A stretch of 64,000 nucleotides of DNA. Source: CAYRXM01 sp964449465. Its GTDB lineage: Bacteria > Chloroflexota > Anaerolineae > JAFGEY01. Positions 16,981 through 24,105 of the stretch are shown one piece after another. Below the pieces are notes generated by a model. That model was not told where the DNA came from, made no database searches, and was given only the letters and a program-made list of their open reading frames with translations. The stretch's first letter is position 1. Every line of letters begins with the position of its first letter. The stretch spans positions 1 to 64,000 of the forward strand of contig CAYVBK010000025.1 of NCBI GenBank assembly GCA_964449465.1. The letters run 5' to 3'. The position numbers were made by a program, and so were the translations under genes.

Positions 16981-17093
16981 GCAAGTCTGCGTGATTTCAT
17001 TTCTTTTCGCCGGCCTCTCGATCAGGGCATCCTGATATTGATCTGTAGATTGATCTATCGATCTATCAGACCGATCCCAAGAGAGGAATTCGA

Positions 17094-18788
17094 TTGTCTA
17101 AAAGAAAAAACAAAACAAGATGGCTGCGTATGGATCTACATTTGCATACGCCGGCCTCGGCCGATTATGAACAGCCTCAAGCCAGTTACCTGGATATTTT
17201 ACGCCAGGCATCAGAAAAAGAAATAGATATTCAAGCAATTACCGACCATAACACGGTCGCCGGTTATCGCGCCATCCAGGAACAGATCAAAAATCTAGAG
17301 CTGCTGGAAAGTCTCAATCGGCTGCGCGATGACGAAAAGGAACAGTTGAACGAGTATCGTCGCCTGCTCGACGAGATTTTGTTGCTGCCCGGCATCGAGT
17401 TTACGGCCACATTTGGCTTTCACATTTTGGGGATTTTCCCGCCCGATACTTCGGTGCGCACTCTTGAACATCTCTTGTTGCAGCTCAAGGTGCCGGCCAA
17501 CAAGCTGGATCAAGGCGCCACCGATGTGGGTGCCACCACCGACGTATTGACCGCTTATCGGCTGATTGATGAGGCCGGTGGGTTGGTCATTGCCGCCCAT
17601 GCCAACACCGCACACGGTGTGGCTATGCAAGGGCTGAGCTTTGGCGGGCAGACGCGCATCGCCTGGACTCAGGACCTGCATCTGCACGCCCTCGAAGTGA
17701 CCGACCTGGAAAAGGCGGGCCGCCGCTCGACCGCCTACTTTTACAATGGTTCCAAGCCCGAATATCCGCGCCGGATGCATTGCATCCAGGGCACCGATGC
17801 CCATCGCCTGATTACCGACCCCGATCATCCAGAGCGGCTGGGCGTAGGTGAGCGCGTCACCGAAATTCGCCTCAAAGAGACCTCGTTTGAACAGCTCCGC
17901 GCTGCCCTGACCGGCAGCGATTTTACCGTTACCCGCCCGGCACAACCGATCACGGCGCCGCCTTTTGATACGATTGCTCAGGCCCGGCAGACCGGCAATA
18001 CCATCGTCCAGGCTTTTCACGAGAGTGCGACCCGACGCGGCGGACGCCTGTACGCGATCCTGGCCGACATTGTGGCTTTTGCCAATACGAACGGCGGCGC
18101 GGTCTATATCGGTGCTGGCCCCAACCCCAAAAATCCACCGGTCGGCGTGAGCGATGCCGAGCAGGTGATCCGCCTGATCAAGCACGACATAGAAACCAAG
18201 ATCACTCCGCCGCTCGACCTGCCTATTGATGTGCAAGAGAGCGAAGGAAAACCCATCATCCGCATCCAGGTGCCGCGCGGCGACAAACCGCCTTATGCCA
18301 TTGACGGCAACAAGATTTACGTGCGCGATGAGGCCGAGACTGATCTGGCCGTGCGCGATGAAATTGTCGAACTGGTCAAGCGCACGCTGGCCGGGCAGAC
18401 GATCACGCCGGTGACGGTGCAGGTCACCGATTCGCAGGCCATCCAGCCTCCGCGTACCGGCGTGGAAATTCTCGAAGCGGTCGAACACAAGGGAAAACGA
18501 TATTACACTATGAGCGATCTGCGACAGGGCAACCGGGTACAAAATGTCACCCTGGCCTCCTCGCGGCGTCTGTGGCGTTATGCCATCACCGAATCGCAAA
18601 ATACAGGCCATCGCGAAATTCAATGGCAGGGTGAAATCGGCCTGGTGCAGGCCTACAAGCAGAGCGGTCAGCAGCGCTACGACCTGGTGCAGCGCCGCCC
18701 GGATGGGCGCATCCGCATCTATTACGGAGTGAGCGAAGAAGGGCTGCACGGCGAATGGCGTGCCCTGGCCGGTTTGGACGAGGATTGA
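17094..18788 (+). CDS. PHP-domain protein fused to an AlbA_2 (Schlafen-like) domain
   Basis: The 564-aa protein starts with a PHP phosphoesterase domain: MDLHLHTPAS (about 13-22), ITDHNT, LPGIEFT, IAAHANT and GTDAHRL supply the usual metal-binding His/Asp/Glu set. From about residue 300 comes an AlbA_2/divergent AAA-4-like domain: DIVAFANTNGGAVYIG, the ...PPYAIDGNKIYVR strand and RDEIVELV. The C-terminus is unrecognised. AlbA_2 is found in Schlafen-type RNases and predicted regulators. A PHP enzyme acting on a nucleic acid or nucleotide is an inference. The start is TTG at 17094 with GAGAGGA upstream. The stop overlaps the ATG of the DUF503 gene. Confidence 0.82.
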   Translation: MSKRKNKTRWLRMDLHLHTPASADYEQPQASYLDILRQASEKEIDIQAITDHNTVAGYRAIQEQIKNLELLESLNRLRDDEKEQLNEYRRLLDEILLLPGIEFTATFGFHILGIFPPDTSVRTLEHLLLQLKVPANKLDQGATDVGATTDVLTAYRLIDEAGGLVIAAHANTAHGVAMQGLSFGGQTRIAWTQDLHLHALEVTDLEKAGRRSTAYFYNGSKPEYPRRMHCIQGTDAHRLITDPDHPERLGVGERVTEIRLKETSFEQLRAALTGSDFTVTRPAQPITAPPFDTIAQARQTGNTIVQAFHESATRRGGRLYAILADIVAFANTNGGAVYIGAGPNPKNPPVGVSDAEQVIRLIKHDIETKITPPLDLPIDVQESEGKPIIRIQVPRGDKPPYAIDGNKIYVRDEAETDLAVRDEIVELVKRTLAGQTITPVTVQVTDSQAIQPPRTGVEILEAVEHKGKRYYTMSDLRQGNRVQNVTLASSRRLWRYAITESQNTGHREIQWQGEIGLVQAYKQSGQQRYDLVQRRPDGRIRIYYGVSEEGLHGEWRALAGLDED

Positions 18789-19072
18789 TGGTCATCGGGG
18801 TGTGTAAAATCAAGTTGTATCTTCCCACCTCGTTCTCGCTCAAAGACAAGCGCAGCATTATTAAAAGTATCACCAGTCGCGTCCACAATGAGTTCAATGT
18901 CAGCATCGCCGAGGTGGATTTTCACGATGTCTGGCAGACGGCTCTGTTGGGCCTGGCGGCCGTCTCGAACGATGCCGCGTATGCGCATGGTCTGTTGACT
19001 CGTGTTATCGAGTGGATAGAGCGCAATCGGCCCGATGTCCAACTGCTCGACATTGAGATCGAGATGCTCTAA
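18788..19072 (+). CDS. DUF503 (YlxP-like) family protein
   Basis: This 94-aa ferredoxin-like protein has the family pattern VIGVCKIKLYLPTSFSLKDK, RSIIKSITSRVHNEFNVS and AEVDFHDVWQ. Relatives such as YlxP sit in ribosome-biogenesis operons in Firmicutes; the function is unknown. The ATG is chosen because it overlaps the PHP gene stop (TGATG), which is typical coupling; the frame could extend 11 codons upstream inside the PHP gene. A strong terminator follows. Confidence 0.88.
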   Translation: MVIGVCKIKLYLPTSFSLKDKRSIIKSITSRVHNEFNVSIAEVDFHDVWQTALLGLAAVSNDAAYAHGLLTRVIEWIERNRPDVQLLDIEIEML

Positions 19073-19110
19073 AAAAAACGGCTTGAGCAAACTTGCTCAA
19101 GCCGTTTTTG
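19073..19110. terminator. Bidirectional rho-independent terminator
   Basis: AAAACGGCTTGAGCAA (19075-19090) pairs with TTGCTCAAGCCGTTTTT (19093-19109) around two bases, in practice a small loop. A and T runs flank it on both strands. It separates the convergent DUF503 gene and the antiporter-like operon. Confidence 0.9.
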
Positions 19111-20550
19111 CTACTGGCTCAGAAATGTAAATCCAGCCAGCATTTGCTCTACAAGATTGAGCCATAGCCGAGGGTACAAAAACAGAACGGCCATAATTCC
19201 CAACGTGAGCAGCCCCCAAATCAACACAATCACATCTTGCAGCACACGCGCCCTGCTTGGGCCGACTGTCGGAGTGATGGAATCCGACTGAGGTGGCACG
19301 ACCAGGCAGGCAGCCAGCCCTATCAGCGCGCCCAGGCTGACGCCAATCCCAGAGAGGATCAGCACCCAGGCCGATGTCGGGTCGGTTTGCAGCAGTTCGC
19401 CGATCAACGGCCAGCGGCCAGCGGCGCCCGGCAAAAGTGGAAAGCCGGCCAGCGACAGCAGCCCCAGCATCAACAGGGTGATATGCAAGGGGCGGCGGTA
19501 AAACAGCCCCCGACAGCGATCTGGCTCATCTTGTTTCTGTGTCTCTTGAAAAACCACCGTCAGGCTGGCGCCGACCAGGAGCATGCTGAAAGAACGCCAC
19601 AAGAGCATGTGCGCTGCCCAGTTTGCGCCCTGCGCCGTGCCTTGTCCCAACGCGACCAGCCCGGCGCCCCAATCGGCCAGAGCGGCATACCCCATCAGGT
19701 CGCCCCATCGGCGCTGTCCAATCGCCGCACTGCCGCCGATCACCGCTGCCAGCAGCCCCATCCAGCGCAAGAGGTCAAACATCAGAGTGTTTTCCAGCAG
19801 CACCGGATAGGCCTCGATCAGGTGAAACAAGATCAATAGCGAGACCGGCGAGCAGGCCGTCAACAGCCATGGCAGAGCCATCGGCGCGGCGGCAGCTGCC
19901 ACCGTCACCAGTTGGCTGTGAAAGGGCGGTCCCATCATCAAGATGCCCAGTCCGATCATACTCAAAAAAGAGATGGCTAGAGTGACCTCGGACGCGTCTT
20001 GGTCCAGGTAGTAGGGCAAAATCAGCAGCGGGATCATGGCCAGAGCCGTAAAGACGAGGATGCGCAGCCCGCCAATCGCCATGCCGGGGCGGCCGCCGGC
20101 CAGCACAAGGACAGACAGGTTGGCGGCCATCCACAGAAACAAGAGCCGGTAAATGTTTTGTTGTGCCGTGAGGGACAGACACAGCAGGCCAAGAACGGCC
20201 ATGCCAAATGGATAGAAAAAGCTGCCCTGATCGGCCGGCAAGGCCAGGATAAAGATCAAGCCGGTCAAGATGAACATCAGAGTCAGCGCGGCCGTGTTGG
20301 GCGCATCCAGGGACCATGTTCGTCCCAAAAGATTGAACGAGCGATTCAACAGCAGTACCCGTTCACCCCACAAGAGCGGCTCCTGGCTCAACAGGCGCGC
20401 GCCCAGCCAGCCCAGCCACAGACACCCCGCGGCGACAATGGTTCCACTGATCCAACGCCAGCGGTGAAATAGATAAGCCAGGCCGGCGCAGGCCATCGCT
20501 GCGCCAAAAAAGAACACCACGCCCGGCCATTCCAGCGGCCCGGCGTTCAT
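19111..20550 (-). CDS. Divergent NuoN/Mrp-type antiporter-like membrane protein
   Basis: The 479-aa protein has about 13-14 transmembrane segments. Its middle, QRRWGDLMGYAALADWG, aligns by eye with the LKRLLAYSSIAHMG region of NuoN/NuoM/MrpD proteins, and SPVSLLILFHLIEAYP corresponds to the TPVTAxL broken-helix region. The essential TM5 Glu is replaced (FLWMAANL) and the usual Lys of the LK-LLAYSS stretch is Gly. Proton pumping of the standard type is therefore doubtful. It is last in an operon of three (ATGA overlap with the gene before it). A structural or regulatory membrane subunit is as likely. Confidence 0.7.
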   Translation of the reverse strand: MNAGPLEWPGVVFFFGAAMACAGLAYLFHRWRWISGTIVAAGCLWLGWLGARLLSQEPLLWGERVLLLNRSFNLLGRTWSLDAPNTAALTLMFILTGLIFILALPADQGSFFYPFGMAVLGLLCLSLTAQQNIYRLLFLWMAANLSVLVLAGGRPGMAIGGLRILVFTALAMIPLLILPYYLDQDASEVTLAISFLSMIGLGILMMGPPFHSQLVTVAAAAAPMALPWLLTACSPVSLLILFHLIEAYPVLLENTLMFDLLRWMGLLAAVIGGSAAIGQRRWGDLMGYAALADWGAGLVALGQGTAQGANWAAHMLLWRSFSMLLVGASLTVVFQETQKQDEPDRCRGLFYRRPLHITLLMLGLLSLAGFPLLPGAAGRWPLIGELLQTDPTSAWVLILSGIGVSLGALIGLAACLVVPPQSDSITPTVGPSRARVLQDVIVLIWGLLTLGIMAVLFLYPRLWLNLVEQMLAGFTFLSQ

Positions 20551-21227
20551 AGCACATCTCCGGTCAGGGCATCTACTATGATCAAATAGGCGATCCCCAG
20601 CCCCATCAACAAATTGATCGCGGCCAAAACGCCCACTCCCATCAGCCCCGGCGACATGGTGTCAAAAAACAGATCAAAACCACCCATCAGCGTCAACAAG
20701 CCCATACCGGCCGTCAGCGGTGTCCAGGTCAGCACCAAAATGAGCAGCCCCACCAGTCCCAACCAGATGCAGGCCGGGGCAATGTCCGGGGCGATCAGCG
20801 GCAGGGGCAGGCTGCTAGAAATGCTGTATAGGGCCATCCCTAGCAGTAAAATAGCCAGCAGCCGAAAGGGCCAGTTGGTCGGGCGCATCGGCCAGGGCAG
20901 CGGTGGAAGCGGCACCTTGCCCTTTTCCTGTTCGATGCGCTGTCGTTCAACCTGGGCCTTGTGCGCCCGCTCGCTTTCTACCCACCGCGCCGACCAATAG
21001 ATCATGGGGCAGATCAGCAGCCCCACCAGGGTTTTGATCAGAGCCAGTTCGGGCGGCAGCATGCGCAAGTGCAACAGTCCCAGCAAGATGTACTGCGCCA
21101 ACAAGGCCCACAGGCCAAATCGCCAGTCTCGCACGATGGCAATGATCGAGGCGGTGATCACTAATCCGATGACTGCCGGGATGCCGGATAACTGGGTCAA
21201 TTGAGAGAGCAAATCGTTCAAAGACAT
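20547..21227 (-). CDS. Six-helix membrane protein of antiporter-like operon, unrecognised
   Basis: The 226-aa protein has three transmembrane helices, a charged cytoplasmic loop (about residues 82-115, ERAHKAQVERQRIEQEKGK), then three more. I do not recognise its family. Its place between two complex-I-like antiporter subunits recalls small membrane subunits such as HyfE or NuoK, but no conserved motif confirms that. The stop overlaps the next ATG (ATGA). Confidence 0.6.
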   Translation of the reverse strand: MSLNDLLSQLTQLSGIPAVIGLVITASIIAIVRDWRFGLWALLAQYILLGLLHLRMLPPELALIKTLVGLLICPMIYWSARWVESERAHKAQVERQRIEQEKGKVPLPPLPWPMRPTNWPFRLLAILLLGMALYSISSSLPLPLIAPDIAPACIWLGLVGLLILVLTWTPLTAGMGLLTLMGGFDLFFDTMSPGLMGVGVLAAINLLMGLGIAYLIIVDALTGDVL

Positions 21228-21243
21228 AGCCTTATTTGCCAGA

Positions 21244-23007
21244 TTATCGTGTTCTTATGAGTAGCAAGACGATCAAGCAGATCAGCATTGCCCAGGCCAT
21301 ATAGCCGGCTCCTTGGACGACCTGATTGATTCCCCACATCCAGGTGTTGACCTGCCGCAGTCCTTTTTCTACGAGCCGATAAGCCCAATCTAGTTCGACA
21401 ATGCGCTGTATCAGCGGCCACCAGGCTTCGGCCCACATCAAGATCGCCGTCTGGCGGCGGTATAACACGGCGGCCCCCACCACCGGCAGCAGCAAAGCCG
21501 CCCAGACGGGCAGCGTGGGCAGCGACAGGAGGCGTCCCAAACCAGGCAGCGGCTGTTCAACCCGCAACAGGCCGCCAAACAGGCCCAGGAGGACCAGGAT
21601 CAGGGACAAGACAGCGCCGCCGGCCCACAAAATCTCTAGCGACCAGTCAACTCGCCGCAGGAACGGCCACACTGTCTGCCGCAGCCAGCCGGCGAGGCTT
21701 TGATTTGGTGTTGCCGGGGCAGGCTCATTCTGGCCTGAGGGGATGGCCGCCCTGACGCCTGGCTCGATCTCCAGGTCCAGGACGAGGCGTAGCAACGCGC
21801 CCAGAATTGATGATTCGGCCACCATCCACAGCAAGAGCAGCAGCCAGTTTTGAGCCTGAAATGTGGCCACATAAAACGCAGCCCGCACCGCAAAACCCAG
21901 CGTCAGGGGCAGGCCTGCCAGGGACAAAACCGGCAAGGCCACAGGGATCACCCGCCAGTACGAGCGAAAATCGGCCATCTCGAACCGATAGCTGCACGGC
22001 CAGGCCAGCGACAGCGCGGTCAGACTGGCGGCAATGTGGATGCCGGCGGCCAGGAGCCATTCTGCCGACATGGGCAGACTGGCAGTGGCCAGGATCAGTG
22101 TTCCGCCCCACTGGCAGGCTGCCTTGACCAACCGTTGCGGGTCGGGGGCGGCCCAGGCTTTGCAGGCCGCGGTCAAGGCACCAATTCCACCGATAATCAC
22201 CAGGATGGTCAGCCAACCGCCATACAACGCCAGCAGATCCCACCGGGCCAGCCGCAGCCACACGTTCACTCCGCCAACCAGAGGGACCAGCCAGGCCAGC
22301 AGTCGGGTCAGTGGGTGAGTCTGGTCGGCGGACCCGGCCGACGGCAGCCAGCTTTGCAAGGGAAACGGCATCAGCCGCAACCAGGCCGCCGCGATCAGCC
22401 AGGGGGCCGCCTGGGCAGGGTCGCCCGGCGGCGCAGATGTCGCTCGCGAGGGATCGAGGGGAATCGGGCTGCCTCCCTGTTGCCACAATGTCAGCCCCAC
22501 ACCCAACAAAACGGCGCCGGCCAGGCTGAGCAACCCGGCGCGCGGCCAATTCTCGCCTGGCTGATCATCACGTTTCCAGGCCAGTATCAGACACAGGTCG
22601 GCCAGCACCCAGCTCAGAGCCAGCATGCTCCAGTCGCCGGACATCAGCAGCATTACCGCTGCACCCAGCGCAGCCAGCCGCCCGGCCCGACCGGCGGGCG
22701 GCCGGCCCAGCCCAGCCAACGATGTCGCCAATGCGCTCAACAGCAAGATCAGGGTCAGCCACCAGGCCGCCGGGTCGGCCAGCAGGGCAGATACAGACAC
22801 CAGGCCGGCCTGCTCACCCCCAAATGCCCCCAAAAGAATGGGCTGTCCGATGGTCCCATGCATACCGAGAAAGAAAATCAGGCCCAGAGCCAGCACCACT
22901 GTTTCAGCGATGCCATGATCCTGCGGCTTGAGCAAGCGGTCTGCGATATAAAAGACCAGTGCACCCAGCCACAAGACGATCACCGTTCCCAGCAGCGTCG
23001 AAAACAT
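21244..23007 (-). CDS. Divergent NuoL/NuoM-like membrane protein
   Basis: The 587-aa protein has about 14-15 transmembrane helices. PFPLQSWLPSAGSADQTHPL aligns with the PLHxWLPDAxxxxPTPVSA motif of NuoL/NuoM, including the broken helix. The conserved Glu of TM5 is missing (LSWVLADL) and the Lys expected after WLPDA...PVSALLHA is not there. A C-terminal long segment with two helices resembles a much shortened NuoL lateral arm. The ATG at 23007 has GGGAGG 6 nt upstream and is preferred over an ATG two codons earlier. It heads the three-gene membrane operon; no nuo or Mrp partner genes are near. Confidence 0.7.
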   Translation of the reverse strand: MFSTLLGTVIVLWLGALVFYIADRLLKPQDHGIAETVVLALGLIFFLGMHGTIGQPILLGAFGGEQAGLVSVSALLADPAAWWLTLILLLSALATSLAGLGRPPAGRAGRLAALGAAVMLLMSGDWSMLALSWVLADLCLILAWKRDDQPGENWPRAGLLSLAGAVLLGVGLTLWQQGGSPIPLDPSRATSAPPGDPAQAAPWLIAAAWLRLMPFPLQSWLPSAGSADQTHPLTRLLAWLVPLVGGVNVWLRLARWDLLALYGGWLTILVIIGGIGALTAACKAWAAPDPQRLVKAACQWGGTLILATASLPMSAEWLLAAGIHIAASLTALSLAWPCSYRFEMADFRSYWRVIPVALPVLSLAGLPLTLGFAVRAAFYVATFQAQNWLLLLLWMVAESSILGALLRLVLDLEIEPGVRAAIPSGQNEPAPATPNQSLAGWLRQTVWPFLRRVDWSLEILWAGGAVLSLILVLLGLFGGLLRVEQPLPGLGRLLSLPTLPVWAALLLPVVGAAVLYRRQTAILMWAEAWWPLIQRIVELDWAYRLVEKGLRQVNTWMWGINQVVQGAGYMAWAMLICLIVLLLIRTR

Positions 23008-23072
23008 ATACATCCTCCCGAAACGAGGATTTTACCACAGCCACTTGAAAAGCACAATCAGGCCATAAACCA

Positions 23073-23100
23073 AATCTGCCAGGCCGCGGCCTGGCAGATT
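23073..23100. repeat. 28-bp perfect palindrome
   Basis: AATCTGCCAGGCCG and its exact reverse complement are joined without a spacer. It lies in the 146-bp gap between the aldolase stop and the antiporter-like operon, 66 bp upstream of that operon's start. A second hairpin, CCGGCA-N6-TGCCGG, lies at 23120-23137. Neither has a U-tract. They may act as mRNA end protectors for fba or as REP-like repeats. Confidence 0.85.
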
Positions 23101-23153
23101 GGACTGGTGATCTGGGGTTCCGGCAAGAGCGTGCCGGTTTACTTTGCTCCGGT

Positions 23154-24071
23154 TTATTCCGGCTCGCCCAGTTCGGCAGATCGGTGCGTGGTTGTTGGGC
23201 TGCGGAAACTGCCGCCGCGCGAGATGGTGTTGTTGCTCTTGAACAGGCGAATTTTCTCGCGCACGCGCTCTTTGGCCGCTTCACGGCCGGCCGAGAGGTG
23301 CTTGCGCGGGTCCTCATCGTCCGAATGGGCCTTGAGGTGATCAAAAACCGCATAGGTAAACGCCTGCGACAAATACGTTGCCACATTGACTTTGGCGATG
23401 CCGTTCTCGATGGCCTCGACGATGCTTTCCTCGCGGACGCCCGACGAGCCGTGCAGCACCAATGGCACAGTGGGGATGGCCGCATGGATGCCTTGGAGCC
23501 GCTCAATGTCCAGGCCGGCGGCCTGCGATAGCAGCGCATGCACCGAGCCGATGGCAATGGCCAGCGAGTCGGCGCCGGTTTCGGCGATGAATCGCTGCGC
23601 TTCGGTGGGCTTGGCCATGGCGTCTTCGATCTCTTCGGGGGTGGCCCCGCGTTTAAGCACCTTGCCCAACTCGGCCTCGACCGGGATGCCGCAAATGTGC
23701 GCAATGTCGCACACCATCTTGGTGATGCGAATGTTCTCGGCCAGCGGCAGGCTAGAGCCGTCGAACATCAGCGAGGTAAATCCTTCGCGCAGGCACAGCA
23801 CGTTCTGATCAAAATCGGTGCCATGATCCAGGTGCAGGGCGACCGGCACATCGGTGTGTGCGGCGGCAATTTTGACCAGACCGGCGGCAAAGGGCATGCC
23901 GGCATAACGGATGGCTCCCTGACTGACCTGCAAAATCACCGGAGCCCGCTCTTCGGTAGCCGCTTCGACAATGGCTTGCACCATCTCCATATTGTTGGCG
24001 TTAAACGCCCCGACGGCAAAATGTCCTTCCAATGCAGCTTGAAGCATTTCTTTGGTTGTGACCAGTGGCAT
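23154..24071 (-). CDS. fba: Fructose-bisphosphate aldolase, class II
   Basis: This Zn-dependent aldolase cleaves or forms fructose 1,6-bisphosphate. The 305-aa product has HLDHGTDF (zinc His), VEAELGKV, AIGSVHALL and LHGSSGVREE (zinc/phosphate loop). It is closest in type to the tagatose/fructose bisphosphate aldolase group of about 300 aa. The insertion KRGATPEEIEDAMAKPTEAQ is the usual mobile loop. The ATG at 24071 has GGAGG close upstream. It is 34 bp downstream of a glycosyltransferase gene, so it may be read as the last gene of that unit. Confidence 0.95.
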   Translation of the reverse strand: MPLVTTKEMLQAALEGHFAVGAFNANNMEMVQAIVEAATEERAPVILQVSQGAIRYAGMPFAAGLVKIAAAHTDVPVALHLDHGTDFDQNVLCLREGFTSLMFDGSSLPLAENIRITKMVCDIAHICGIPVEAELGKVLKRGATPEEIEDAMAKPTEAQRFIAETGADSLAIAIGSVHALLSQAAGLDIERLQGIHAAIPTVPLVLHGSSGVREESIVEAIENGIAKVNVATYLSQAFTYAVFDHLKAHSDDEDPRKHLSAGREAAKERVREKIRLFKSNNTISRGGSFRSPTTTHRSAELGEPE

Positions 24072-24105
24072 ATTGACCTCCTAGAAAAATAAAGTTGGAA
24101 AACAC

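Noticed and set aside
17041..17075. Direct GATCTATC repeats before the PHP gene as an operator
   Set aside because: Short AT-rich runs with imperfect spacing. They are noted, but no dyad or promoter context supports a site.
17295..18749. Long antisense open frame over the PHP-AlbA_2 gene (about 480 codons)
   Set aside because: It has no family motif or ribosome-binding site and mirrors the reading frame of a gene with complete PHP motifs. High G+C makes such antisense frames common here.
19111..23007. A genuine NADH dehydrogenase (nuo) operon
   Set aside because: Only three membrane genes, channel residues missing, no catalytic subunits beside them.
21850..23340. Open frame of about 490 codons opposite the NuoL-like gene
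   Set aside because: Gln/Pro/Arg-rich composition without hydrophobic core. It crosses two intergenic palindromes and overlaps the aldolase.
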